64,000 nt of DNA from Porodaedalea pini (GCA_002794775.1 NBAY01000103.1:1-64000), one strand, 5' to 3'. Counted from the stretch's first letter, positions 23,157-33,210 are shown. Notes: generated from the sequence alone by a model not told the origin. A program made the numbers and translations.

Positions 23157-24926
23157 TTAGGGTCGGGCGAATATTCCAATTCTTTAACCATGAAGGTGTT
23201 GCCTTCCGGACTGTATGGTCCTCTGAGTGGTGTATTACCGAGACGACTTTACTTATCTTCGACCGATCCCGTAACCAGCTTCTCCTTTGCTGCCCTTATC
23301 AGGTGGAACCTGAGGTTGGTATTGAAAGCACTTAGTTACAGCAGATAGGGGAGGTAATGCCCTAGAGGGTCGAGAGACGTTTGGTTATGCTGCGATGTTG
23401 TCTAGGAGGCAAGCTGCAAGGCTTGGCGTAGCCGAGATGCACTCAACCAGACTTGGTTCTGTGGACAATGAGAGGAACCTTCTAAGCATGGCGTAGCCGA
23501 GGATCTACTCAATCAAAGTCAATCCTTATTCAACTTGGGACAAATCCTCAACCCAGTATGGGGCGGACTCGTTATTCAACCAAGGAGGATATTACACAGT
23601 GGTAGTTATAGATGTAGAGGTAGAGGTAAGAAGTAGCAGTGTTCTGTAACCTTCTGAAAGGAATGTAAAAGCGATAGAGAATGGGGATTTGGGGTGCTAG
23701 GTACTCGGCCTTATATAGCCTACTGAATTTCTAATTTCTTTACGTTCTGTCCAACCAGATGCCCTTCCGTCTCCTTCCTATGTTTCAGGTGGCCGCAGCA
23801 CTTGGCTGCTGCAGTGGGGATGTGTGCACATGTACTCTGTCCAATGGTTTGCTTGTATCTGCAACTTGGACTGCGGTTGTGAGTCATGTGATGTCATGAC
23901 CCGCGCGCTCGGGTGAGTACATCACTGATTTGGTAGTCGGGCTCCCACGTTCTCCACATGCTTCGGTTTAATTAACTTCCTGCTTCTCCCGTGTGCTTCT
24001 ATATTGGGGCTTTACTTCCCTGCTTCTCGAAGCGTCTTCCTCGGTTGTGGCACTGCATAGCCTATCGGGTTGCATTGCTGCGCTCGGGTGTTCATTCCTC
24101 CCATTCAAATCCATTGGGGATAACCATGTGGACCCATGGGTTATTCTTGGATCGCCATTCAGTGTCAGGTCCACTCGGTGATAGGGCTGCTCCGCCGAGA
24201 CATGTCTCCATTGTGAATGGTGGGTCATGTGGTCCTAGGGCTAGAGTGATCTTGAATGTTCGTCTTCGTGACACATGCTCGAATTCGTATAGCGTAATCG
24301 TGCCTTGATGCTTTATGTCCCTGAGGTATGCCCAACAGTGCTTGAGTGCTGTCGTTATGTGTATTGGTACATCATTCCCTTGTACTGGACTCGGGGTAGG
24401 TATCCGTATCATCATCTTGCAGTTCCTGCATTCTTCGTGTGGCTCCTTATTGTATTGGATGACTGTATCCCATTTGTAGTTCTCCATGCCACGTTCTTCT
24501 TTACTGATGTGGACTTTATATGTCTTGGCATCTCGATAGTAGATTGCCTGTCCTGTTTCAAAGTATGGGGATTGGCCTTCCCACTTGTGTGCTCGTAATG
24601 TGACGTCCTGGTCCATTAATCCTATTGTCTTCAGGAGTTCTGGGACCTTCTGGGCTACGTTCTGTAGTAGCATGCACTTGGTGCATTGGGGATCAACCTC
24701 CGTTGGTTGTCCTTTGCTTTCTTGACGTTTGTGTGCCATGTCACAAGGTGTGATGGTGTAGTGTGACTGTGACTGCGTAATCACGTGTATGGTCGACGAT
24801 GATCTGCCTTGATCGACGTTTCCGAATGTGCGAAAATTTCCTTTCAGAAATGTTGCAGTAGTCGCATTGGTTGAGACGCTCTATGGATGACATGAAGCGG
24901 GGTGGGAACATAAACTCATGACCCTC
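23157..24926. mobile_element. Unknown 1,770 bp insertion in LINE ORF1
   Basis: The insert is flanked by AAATTG on both sides (23151-23156 and 24927-24932), a 6 bp target duplication. Its ends share a short inverted AGGGTC (TTAGGGTC...GACCCTC). It carries one substantial minus-strand ORF (24092-24784). A GGCGTAGCCGAG motif occurs twice near 23425 and 23495. No transposase, integrase or RT motif is visible. It could be a non-autonomous DNA transposon or an LTR-derived unit. Confidence 0.6.
24092..24784 (-). CDS. Hypothetical protein inside the 1.77 kb insertion
   Basis: A 230-codon ORF. A later ATG (MAHKRQ) near 24738 is an alternative start. It contains one CTKC pair near residue 34 and a second Cys-rich spot (EECRNCKMM), which may bind metal. 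The C-terminal third is rich in Gly/Pro/Thr. No signal peptide or membrane segment is evident. Upstream on the same strand, another short frame has QCDYCN. I do not recognise the family. It is probably cargo or an accessory protein of the insertion rather than a host gene. Expression is unknown. Confidence 0.4.
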   Translation of the reverse strand: MITQSQSHYTITPCDMAHKRQESKGQPTEVDPQCTKCMLLQNVAQKVPELLKTIGLMDQDVTLRAHKWEGQSPYFETGQAIYYRDAKTYKVHISKEERGMENYKWDTVIQYNKEPHEECRNCKMMIRIPTPSPVQGNDVPIHITTALKHCWAYLRDIKHQGTITLYEFEHVSRRRTFKITLALGPHDPPFTMETCLGGAALSPSGPDTEWRSKNNPWVHMVIPNGFEWEE

Positions 24927-24932
24927 AAATTG

Positions 24933-25625
24933 CGGCAGGGCAGAGATCTCCTCGATCAAATCCTTTTCTGAGTAGATAAGATTGGTGTCCTTATCGTAAA
25001 CTGGGACGCCGGGGATAACCATTTTGAATTGAGATGACGGTGTGAATGCCTTAGCCCCAGAAATGTTGATGATTCTGTTCAATTGGGCCACTAGGGTGCT
25101 GTGCTGGGCATCGAAGTCAGAGCGGATGTTAGTGAAGGCAATAAGGAGATTGCTGTTAGATGTGTATTCCACGTTGAGAATGACGAGATGTTTAAAGAGC
25201 GGGTTGCCCTTAAGGCCCGCGCGAACCGCATTTTTAACAGAAAGAGTGGAAGGGCGAACCACGAGGTCACCTGGAAGCAAAAAGAAAATGCGGCGAACAT
25301 TGCGAACATGAGTATTCACCGATCCATTAGACCGATTGATTGGAACAATAGAAATCTCCCCTTGAAGGTTCTGTTCGGTATTTCGGACTACTTTGGTGGG
25401 GGTAGCCTTGGGTTTCTTCTGGGCGACTTTGGCATATGAGACAGTGGTAAAACCCTCCTGGTCAACTCCGACAGCTTCAACTGGAGGGTAGTAGACTTTG
25501 GTTTGGGATCCACGAGGTGCATTGTGCACTGAGTGGGCGTAACCATCAGGTGCGATGATAGTACCCTCCGAAGTCATACAATAACCAGAGCTCGGAATAC
25601 GGGTTTTAGCAATGGCAGTGGCGTA
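24933..25625 (-). pseudogene. LINE ORF1, middle part
   Basis: The minus-strand frame continues the ORF1 N-terminal part of 31522-32619 in the same frame once the copia insertion is removed (KTEY joins ATAIAKTRI). It runs through AHSVHN, VSYAKVAQKKPK and FKMVIPGVPVYDKDTNLIYSEKDLIEEI and ends at the 1.77 kb insertion. The middle resembles the RNA-binding region of LINE ORF1 proteins. It was cut twice by later insertions. Confidence 0.7.
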
Positions 25626-25630
25626 TTCTG

Positions 25631-25860
25631 TGTTGGAAGTGTGATTCTGACACTTATTTTATGTTTTCCATGCTTTTCTTGATTTATTCCCACGCCTCTG
25701 TTCGCACATGCGCGCGCATGTGCGAACATCACGTGATTTTTGTCTTATGTAATATTAGCTTCAAAGCGGCTGAGACAATGTATGAGTGTCCCTATCTGTT
25801 GCACTCATCCATTGGACTCAGGTGTGAAGTGTGACCCCTTTTGGTTCACTGCTGCTAATA
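25631..25860 (+). repeat. 5' LTR of copia
   Basis: 230 bp, TGTTGG...GCTAATA, identical to the 3' LTR. It contains a 26 bp perfect palindrome at 25701-25726 (half-site TTCGCACATGCGC), followed directly by CATCACGTGA. The promoter and start of the genomic RNA should lie here. Confidence 0.95.
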
Positions 25861-25871
25861 GGTTATGAGCC
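25861..25871 (+). promoter_or_regulatory. Primer binding site, initiator-Met tRNA anticodon arm
   Basis: GGTTATGAGCC directly follows the 5' LTR. It is the complement of GGCTCATAACC, the anticodon stem-loop of eukaryotic initiator tRNA-Met. Drosophila copia primes from an internal tRNAiMet fragment in the same way. The match is 11 bases. Confidence 0.65.
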
Positions 25872-26847
25872 TTGTGCTCTAACTTCGCACACTGGTTCTG
25901 GACTTCGAGAAGCACCCCCTGCTTCAATTATAGACTGATCGGACCTGATCTGCACACCCTACACACAGTGTTTCGCCGATTGCAACGTTCCTGGTGGTTG
26001 GATTGAGCTGGATCTTTGTTGATTGGAAAATCGGTGTGTCTGCCACGTCTCTGCCAAGTTTCGTGCCACCACATCCACTTCCCATTGCACTACACTGCAT
26101 TCATTCACCACCTGCATCCAAAACCTCTCTATCACCCATCACTCAATATTGGCTTGACTGTTCGCACTATACCTTGGCACATTGTTGGGGTTACGTGTGA
26201 TCTACGTTTGTGCCAACTTACATCAATATTCGACTCGATTTGAGTGTGCTGCAACGTTTTACTGAGCAACCACTCTTATTACACTCTGCACTTTGCTGCA
26301 TCGCGTGGTTATCACATTTTCTGCAGAACCCTTGGTCCGATTCTCTCGAAACTTCGTCTGCGTGCTCGTGTTCACGCCTCCTCAGTGTGTGTTGATTTGC
26401 ATTGCAATCGCACCACTCGTTCTCCCTCAGTGTCCCATTTTGCACGGTTACCAGCTCTGGTGTGAGTTGATTAAGGCCCATTTCACCCCATTCTGTTGTT
26501 GTTGGATCAGACTAGCCTATCGTCTGTGAAGCTCGACTGCTCAGCCTTAGTTCGCTGATTGTGACGCTCTTTTGAGTGTCACTTAAGCCTAGAGCCTCTC
26601 TCAGTCAGCGGTGCCTGCGGGGTCTTAGCAGACCAACAGACCAGCACTGTCTTGTGGCGACTCTGTGTATACTTCGACGTTTTGAGTGTCTGGTAACCTT
26701 CATTGGCTTGCATTGAACTGTCATCTGTAATCGTGTCATTGTGGTCTGTACACACTTTCCTTCACTGTGCCCCACTCACACATCCAATTCCTCCCAAACA
26801 TCACACACACGTTGTACCCATCGTCCCCTACCTGCCTGTGAAACGTC

Positions 26848-28185
26848 ATGTCCGAATCTGCCCCTGCCGACTCACTGTCTTCATTTAACAAGTTGGGTGA
26901 AGGCAACTATCCTACTTGGAAATTCGACATGCAGGCTGCCCTTCAGTACAAGAAGCTTTGGCGCCTCGTTTCAGGCAAGGAGTCGAAGCCACCTTCTCCT
27001 CCTGATAAAGTCGAACTCTGGGAAGAAAGGGCTGAGCAAGCAGCCAGCCTTATCTACCAGAAACTCGAAAACAGCATGCAGATTTTGGTACAATCACACA
27101 TGGGTGACCCTGTAGAGATGTGGAAAGCGCTCGAGAAACTGCACAAGCAGGACAACCCAGCTGCACGTTTTATTGCCTATGACGAGTTTTTCGGTATCAG
27201 CAAGAAGGAGGATGAGTCTTTGACCGCACTAGTCAGCAGAGTTGAGCATGGACTTCATAACATCAGAAATACGTGCACTAGCACTCTCAAACTCGAAGAG
27301 TTTGAGGATGAGCTTGCATGTGTTGCCCTGGTTCGCTCCCTGCCTGAAGAGTACTCATCCTTCCGCTCTGCACTCTTGCTCCTGACAGATTTCAAGTTAA
27401 AGACGCTTAAGAAAGCATTTATGCAGGAGCAAATGAACCATCAATCGCATGCTGGTGATCAGTCCATGGCCCTGAAAGCGTCCTCTGCTCCCTCTAAGCC
27501 TTCCTCATCGTCTCAGCCTGTTGTCTGCGAATTTTGCGGCATTAAAGGTCATCCAGAGTCGAAGTGCTTCAAGAGACGTGATGCAATTGAGGCAATTAGG
27601 GCCAAGAGGAAGGATAACAAAGGGAAGACTAAGGAGAAAGCACAATCTGCTCAGCAGGACGACTCCGAGTCTGTCCAATCTGCTGAATTTGCTGGAAATG
27701 CAAGTACCCCAGACTTCACCAACCCCCATACACCCCTCATTCTTGATGCAGGAACTGATTGGATTGTTGATACAGGTGCCACTTGCCACATGACACCCCA
27801 CCGACACTGGTTTCACAAATATTCACCAAATCGCACCCCTATACGCCTTGCAAACAACGAAATCATCTATTCTGTTGGAGTGGGCACAGTGCGATTTCAA
27901 CCAGTAATCAATGGCAAAGATGGACATTTACTTGAATTTGAACGTGTACTTCATGTCCCTGATTTGCGAAACAATCTCCTCTCAGTCCTGTATTTAACTC
28001 GTGCCAAATCGTATATTGTCACCATTCAGCGTGATAAGATTCTATTCAATCGAAATGGTACTCTCCTCTTCACTGCAAATGTCACTCCCAACAATGCTGC
28101 ATCACTCAATGGCCAAGTCGTACCCATGAGTGCATTCTCTGCACTTACAAGCACTTGTCCACTTGATTTGACTCTGTGGCATTGA
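26848..28185 (+). CDS. Copia Gag-protease-integrase N-terminus, up to an in-frame TGA
   Basis: 445 codons starting MSESAPADSLSSF. The Gag domain (about 1-200) has the copia-type SFNKLGEGNYPTWKFDMQ start. A CX2CX4HX4C zinc knuckle follows (CEFCGIKGHPESKC, about residue 229). The aspartic protease has DTGAT at about residue 310 (WIVDTGATCHM). The frame ends in LWH-TGA at 28185, within the LWH-RRFAHLH motif of the GAG-pre-integrase domain. The next codons continue the same frame. The expected codon there is Arg (CGA to TGA is one CpG transition). The protein packages element RNA and processes the polyprotein. Confidence 0.92.
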   Translation: MSESAPADSLSSFNKLGEGNYPTWKFDMQAALQYKKLWRLVSGKESKPPSPPDKVELWEERAEQAASLIYQKLENSMQILVQSHMGDPVEMWKALEKLHKQDNPAARFIAYDEFFGISKKEDESLTALVSRVEHGLHNIRNTCTSTLKLEEFEDELACVALVRSLPEEYSSFRSALLLLTDFKLKTLKKAFMQEQMNHQSHAGDQSMALKASSAPSKPSSSSQPVVCEFCGIKGHPESKCFKRRDAIEAIRAKRKDNKGKTKEKAQSAQQDDSESVQSAEFAGNASTPDFTNPHTPLILDAGTDWIVDTGATCHMTPHRHWFHKYSPNRTPIRLANNEIIYSVGVGTVRFQPVINGKDGHLLEFERVLHVPDLRNNLLSVLYLTRAKSYIVTIQRDKILFNRNGTLLFTANVTPNNAASLNGQVVPMSAFSALTSTCPLDLTLWH

Positions 28186-31100
28186 CGTTTTGCACACCTA
28201 CACCATGGTGATGTGAAGAAACTGCTCAATGAGCATTTAGTTGAGGGAATGGTGATTAAGTCAAAGGACTTGCCAGATCCGATCTGTGAGCCTTGCATTG
28301 CAGGCAAACAGCATCGTTCTAATGTCTCAAAACTTGCATCGCATCGTGCATCAAGTCTTCTTCAATTGGTTCACTCAGATGTGCATGGTCCTCTTCCCAT
28401 TCAGTCAAGGAATGGTTACAAGTACTGGATCACCTTCATTGATGATTTCAGTCGCTTCTGGGCAGTTTTGCCTTTGAAGAAGAAGAGTGACGCTTTTAGT
28501 GCTTTTAAGCATTTTAAGGCATATGCAGAGAATCAGTTAGATTTGAAGATTAAGGCCACTCGTGATGATAAGGGAGGAGAATACATGCCAAAGGAATGGG
28601 ATCAACTCTGTGAAAATGAAGACATTCATCGCCAGCACACTGTCAGAAATGAACCCCACCAAAACGGTGTTGCTGAACGCACAAACAGGACATTAGCTGA
28701 GGGCATCACCACTATGCTGAATGAAGCACACTTACCTGCTACTTTCTGGTGGGATGCAGTTGCTGCTTTTGTTCATGTCCATAATCGCTCTCCTACATCT
28801 GCGGTGAATGACAACACACCCTATCAACTCTGGTACAAGTCTAAACCAGATGTTTCTCATTTTCGCGTTTTTGGCTGCACTTCATATGTGCATGTCCAGA
28901 AAGATCAACGCAAACAGTTGCAATCCCACACACAGAAATGTGTCTTCCTTGGCTACCCTGCAAATTACAAAGGATGGCTATTCTGGAACCCTGTTACACG
29001 CAAGGAGATCATTAGTGACTCTGCTCAGTTTGATGAACATGTGTTTCCAGGCAATTCTAGGACTCCTGTTGATTTGCGGGTACAATCTCCTCCAGAGGCA
29101 AAAGATCTGCCAGAACAGGTGGGAGTAGAAAGTGATGATGATGATGATGTTCTGCCATCTCCTCCACCTCCTGTTCATCCAGTGGACCCTCCTGTACCTC
29201 CACCAACTCGTTTCCCTTCTTCGCTTGCTTCTGCACGTAAACACACTGTGTCTCCTCCACCTTCTCAGACTCCTCCTGCTAAGAAACCAAGGAGTGAGCA
29301 CCCTAATCAGACTCAAACTCCGTCATCAGCTCCTCCTCCCAGGCCAAAACCACGCACTACCACTGGTGCATGGGACAGAATGATCAATCCACTTATGGAT
29401 TATCCAGGTCGACGCATTCCTAGACCTGATCCTGTTCCCATACCTGAGCCTGAAGTTGTGCATCAGCCAGAAATGGATGTGCACATGGAGGATGCTGAAC
29501 AGCACGATGAACTTGATGTCATGTCTGAAGAGGAGATGCAAGCAGAAGCGCTCATGTTCAATGGGCTCATGGACTTTGGCACAAATGCAGGTCTTGAAGA
29601 CAAGTACATTGCTTTTGATGATGCGTTTGACTATGTCTTCAAGTCTACAAATCGTCTTGAGCATGTATTCTCTGCAGAAGTGCGCAAGCAATATGGTCCA
29701 GAGCCCTACCAGTGGAAGGATATCAAGGGGCGCCCTGATGCCCATCTTTGGGAACAGGCTGCAATGGAAGAGTTCATCAGTCTGATTGAGAATGGCACTT
29801 TCCAGCCTGTCAGACTTCCAACTGGTCGTAAAACTATTGGTTGTCGCTGGGTGTTCAAACTCAAGCGCAAGGCAGATGGCTCTGTGGACAGGTACAAGGC
29901 AAGACTGGTTGCAAAGGGATACTCACAGCGACCAGGATTGGAGTTTTCACAGGTGTTTGCACCAACTGCAAAGTGGGCGGCACTACGTGCAATTCTGGCT
30001 ATAGCTGCACTTGAGGACCTTGAGCTTTACAGTGTAGACATCTCCACCGCTTTTCTCAATGGTGAGATGGATCATGATGTCTACATGGACCAGCCTGAAG
30101 GGTTTGAGGAGTATTATGGTGCTGGATTTGTTCTTAAGCTAGTAAAGTCTATCTATGGACTGAAACAAGCTGGACGCCAGTGGCACAAGAAACTCGATTC
30201 AGTACTGAAGGGTATGGGCTTCCAACTGGTGCGCTGCGACAACAGTATATGGGTCTATCGCAGAGAGGATGTGCGCATTATCATTCCTGTCTATGTTGAT
30301 GACATGACCATTGCTGCAAAGTCGAAGGAGCAGTACCAGTTTGTGAAGAGTGAGTTGGAGAAGCACTTCAAGCTACATGACCTCGGGCCAACTTCATTCC
30401 TCTTGGGAGTTCACATTGAGCGTGATCGCTCTCAGCACTCTTTGTCTATATCTCAGCGCCAGTATATCATTGACATACTTGAGCGTTTTGAACTTAGCAA
30501 TTGTGGCACTGTGACAACCCCACTACCTGAAGGTCATAAGCTTAGCAAGTCCATGGCTCCCAAGAATGATGAAGAGACTGCCTTCATGAAGACTGTTCCT
30601 TACAAGCAGTTGGTGGGCGCTCTCATGTATCTTGCTGTGGCTACACGCCCAGACATTGCTTATGCAGTGGGAGTTCTGGCACGTTTTAGTGCTAATCCTG
30701 GCATGGCTCACTGGAAGGCTGCAAAGCACTTGTGTCGTTACCTTCAAGGTACCAAAGACTACAAGTTGACTTATGCATCTGACCCCAACTCAGCTGAGCT
30801 GTTCACCACATTCTCTGATGCAGACCATGGTGGTGATGAGGATGACAGGCGCTCTACAAGTGGCATGGTGGTTAAAATGGGAACTGGTGCAATCAGTTGG
30901 GCAAGTCGGTTGCAAACCATTGTGACTCTCTCTACTACTGAGGCAGAATACATTGCTGCTGTACAATCAGGACAAGAGATCATATGGTTGCGCAACTTGC
31001 TCACTGAGTTTGGGTATCATTTTGATGCCCCATCTGTTCTCTATGTTGACAACCAGTCTGCATTAGCAGTTGCCAGAAATCCTGAACATCATGGGCGCAT

Positions 31101-31263
31101 GAAACACCTGGATTTGTGTCATTACTGGCTGAGAGATGTGGTTGAAGCAGGCTATGTGGATGTGAGGTACTTGCCCACTAAGTCTATGCCAGCTGATATC
31201 ATGACCAAAGCCCTTGGGCGCTTGAAAGTGGGAGAGATGTGTGGGATGTTAGGTCTTAGGTGA
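28186..31263 (+). CDS. Copia integrase, reverse transcriptase, RNase H (same frame, downstream of TGA)
   Basis: The frame is continuous with the upstream ORF; the first internal ATG is at 28213. In order: an HHCC-type integrase zinc region (FAHLHHGD, CEPCIAGKQH), the integrase DDE core (HSDVHGPL, IDDFSRF, NGVAERTNR), a Pro/acidic linker, the RT (GCRWVFKLK, DISTAFLNGE, YVDDMTI), and RNase H (FSDADHGG, STTEAEYIA, YVDNQSAL). It ends in KALGRLKVGEMCG. All catalytic signatures are present. Synthesis from genomic RNA would need readthrough of the TGA or trans-complementation. Confidence 0.95.
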   Translation, partial: RFAHLHHGDVKKLLNEHLVEGMVIKSKDLPDPICEPCIAGKQHRSNVSKLASHRASSLLQLVHSDVHGPLPIQSRNGYKYWITFIDDFSRFWAVLPLKKKSDAFSAFKHFKAYAENQLDLKIKATRDDKGGEYMPKEWDQLCENEDIHRQHTVRNEPHQNGVAERTNRTLAEGITTMLNEAHLPATFWWDAVAAFVHVHNRSPTSAVNDNTPYQLWYKSKPDVSHFRVFGCTSYVHVQKDQRKQLQSHTQKCVFLGYPANYKGWLFWNPVTRKEIISDSAQFDEHVFPGNSRTPVDLRVQSPPEAKDLPEQVGVESDDDDDVLPSPPPPVHPVDPPVPPPTRFPSSLASARKHTVSPPPSQTPPAKKPRSEHPNQTQTPSSAPPPRPKPRTTTGAWDRMINPLMDYPGRRIPRPDPVPIPEPEVVHQPEMDVHMEDAEQHDELDVMSEEEMQAEALMFNGLMDFGTNAGLEDKYIAFDDAFDYVFKSTNRLEHVFSAEVRKQYGPEPYQWKDIKGRPDAHLWEQAAMEEFISLIENGTFQPVRLPTGRKTIGCRWVFKLKRKADGSVDRYKARLVAKGYSQRPGLEFSQVFAPTAKWAALRAILAIAALEDLELYSVDISTAFLNGEMDHDVYMDQPEGFEEYYGAGFVLKLVKSIYGLKQAGRQWHKKLDSVLKGMGFQLVRCDNSIWVYRREDVRIIIPVYVDDMTIAAKSKEQYQFVKSELEKHFKLHDLGPTSFLLGVHIERDRSQHSLSISQRQYIIDILERFELSNCGTVTTPLPEGHKLSKSMAPKNDEETAFMKTVPYKQLVGALMYLAVATRPDIAYAVGVLARFSANPGMAHWKAAKHLCRYLQGTKDYKLTYASDPNSAELFTTFSDADHGGDEDDRRSTSGMVVKMGTGAISWASRLQTIVTLSTTEAEYIAAVQSGQEIIWLRNLLTEFGYHFDAPSVLYVDNQSALAVARNPEHHGRMKHLDLCHYWLRDVVEAGYVDVRYLPTKSMPADIMTKALGRLKVGEMCGMLGLR

Positions 31264-31280
31264 CTTACAGATGTGTCAGA

Positions 31281-31291
31281 TCAGGTGGGAG
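31281..31291 (+). promoter_or_regulatory. Polypurine tract of copia
   Basis: The purine-rich AGGTGGGAG run immediately precedes the 3' LTR at 31292, the position of plus-strand primer in LTR retrotransposons. Confidence 0.6.
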
Positions 31292-31521
31292 TGTTGGAAG
31301 TGTGATTCTGACACTTATTTTATGTTTTCCATGCTTTTCTTGATTTATTCCCACGCCTCTGTTCGCACATGCGCGCGCATGTGCGAACATCACGTGATTT
31401 TTGTCTTATGTAATATTAGCTTCAAAGCGGCTGAGACAATGTATGAGTGTCCCTATCTGTTGCACTCATCCATTGGACTCAGGTGTGAAGTGTGACCCCT
31501 TTTGGTTCACTGCTGCTAATA
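31292..31521 (+). repeat. 3' LTR of copia
   Basis: 230 bp, identical to the 5' LTR, including the 26 bp palindrome at 31362-31387. Confidence 0.95.
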
Positions 31522-32619
31522 TTCTGTTTTCCCATTTTTTGGGGTTTGGACACGTTGTTTGATGATGGGGGCCAGGGGTGGAAACCTGGGATCATGAACG
31601 AAACAAACCCCGATAGGGTTGGGTAGAATTTTATTCTGTTTGTTAGAGTTAGTATTATTGGAAACTGATGGCCAAACTGTGGAAGCTGGAACGTCCGAAA
31701 GCTGTTTTTCAATGGTGTTAGTTTTTTCTGAAATAAAAGTTACAACTGCCGAAAGGTGTTGGATGGACCTGGACATAGCGTGCATAGTGTCAGTAATTTC
31801 TTGATCGCGGATGGTCTGGCTGTTAACATAAATATTCTCAAAGACATGTTTAAAGGACGGTGAATGAATGCGATATGTAGAATGAAAAGCTTCCAGACTC
31901 TCGTTAGCCGAGTTCTGGAGAGTGGTCTCGTCGTCCAAAGCATTGGATTTGTTGATCCAAGATACCAAATTGGAGCCAATGTTGCCGAGGATAGACCCGG
32001 CACGAACAGGATCGTTATACCAGGGCTTATCGGACGACCACGTGGGTTGGGAAATGAGCGTGTTAATCGTGTTGATGGTGTCCTTAGTAAGATCGGCGAA
32101 GGAAAGGTTGACCTTCTCGGCGATGGCCGGATCCTCCTGCTCATCGATATCTTTCATGTCGTTGTCGACCTGAGGGGCCTGACTGAGGAGCGCGTCCGAA
32201 ACGTACAGATCATCGTCATCCATAGCATCGTTGTCAACATGGGTGGGGGGCGGGAGTGACCTATGTTCCTCCTCGGAATTCGAACGTTTAAGTGTGTTCT
32301 GCGACTCGATATCAGGAGTGGGGGGAAGGTCCCCTTGTTTACGAAGTTTGGCGGCGTGTTCGTCCGCCTCGACATCGGGTGACCAATTCGCGCGATTCAC
32401 TTGTACTTGACTGCAGACGGCGTCGTTGTGGTTGTAGGTCTTGTCGCGACCACAAACGGCACATAACTTGGCGGTCCCGCTAACACACTGGCGACTGTGA
32501 TAGGGGAGATCCTGTTTACACTCCTCACACTTGGTGGGGTCCTTGGGATTAACAAGGGATTGAAGAGACTTTGTCTTGTGCAGAGAGGCTTTTGCTCTGG
32601 TCAACATTTTGTTGTCCAT
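31522..32619 (-). pseudogene. LINE ORF1, N-terminal part
   Basis: The minus-strand frame starts at 32619 (MDNKMLTRAKASLHK) and contains an N-terminal Cys/His cluster (CEECKQDLPYHSRQCVS, CAVCGRDKTYNHNDAVC) that may bind zinc. An acidic central part and a helical stretch near the end follow (ITDTMHAMSRSIQHL). The frame is open up to the copia target site and resumes at 25625 beyond it. The ORF start lies only 131 bp from the divergent SPC1 start codon. Confidence 0.75.
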
Positions 32620-32749
32620 AGCGGAGAGAGGATACGAGAAAGATAGCTGAACGATTTTCCCACGATAGATGATGATGGTAGGAAGAAAGTGTCACTTGTG
32701 TACGGACGTGTTCTGTCACGTCGACTTCATCCTCTACGACGACAGAAGA

Positions 32750-33210
32750 ATGGCGTCCTTCCTGCAGGATGCCCTGGAAGGCAAAATAGTACGTCCATGT
32801 TGTCCTTTTAACAATAATGATTTATGGTTTATGTTACCTCAGGATTTTGAAGGCCAGAAACTCACCGACACCCTCGTGCGGAACGTCCTCGTCGGTAGCA
32901 CTGTCAGTTACCAGTCCAAGTTTCCTCTGTTCATCTGTCTCTAGACACCATCTCTGACCTAAGAAGTATCCTAGACACTGGCGTTCGTACTTGGCTTCGC
33001 CGTGCAATCGCTGCGCGTGACCTTCGGGACAGTCGGGCTCAGCACGGTCCTCCTCATGCTCGTGAGTATCATTATTTCTTAAACGGCTTGGATGAAGATG
33101 CTGATGGGAAGGCTTGTAATCACTTGAAGGCCGTTGTACCACCTTGGCCCGTATACACAAGGAATCCTGTCAAGTGGCTACCCGTGAAGAAAGCAGCCAA
33201 GACGGAATGA
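32750..33210 (+). CDS. SPC1: Signal peptidase complex subunit Spc1 (SPCS1 family)
   Basis: Four exons, 32750-32788, 32843-32902, 32975-33061 and 33130-33210, join in frame to 88 codons with GT-AG introns. The protein starts MASFLQDALEGKI. It has the family signature DFEGQK, two hydrophobic segments (about residues 34-43 and 51-62 within LAFVLGFAVQ and TVGLSTVLLML), and the conserved end PPWPVYTRNPVKWLP, close to PPWPIYRRHPLKWLP of animal SPCS1. Spc1 is a small ER membrane subunit of signal peptidase that helps substrate selection. All exon lengths are codon multiples. The LINE lies just upstream. It appears intact. Confidence 0.93.

Larger units (their letters stand above)
25626..31526 (+). 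mobile_element. Near-intact Ty1/copia retrotransposon with identical LTRs
   Basis: The element has two 230 bp LTRs (25631-25860 and 31292-31521) that are identical by eye. A 5 bp target duplication TTCTG flanks it (25626-25630 and 31522-31526). A primer site follows the 5' LTR, and a single long frame (26848-31263) has the order Gag, protease, integrase, RT, RNase H, as in Pseudoviridae/Ty1-copia. A ~990 bp leader precedes Gag. It is inserted in ORF1 of the minus-strand LINE. Identical LTRs mean a recent insertion. One in-frame TGA (28183-28185) is the only visible defect. Confidence 0.96.

Noticed and set aside
23157..23164. TTAGGG as an interstitial telomere
   Set aside because: Only one unit is present; no tandem array.
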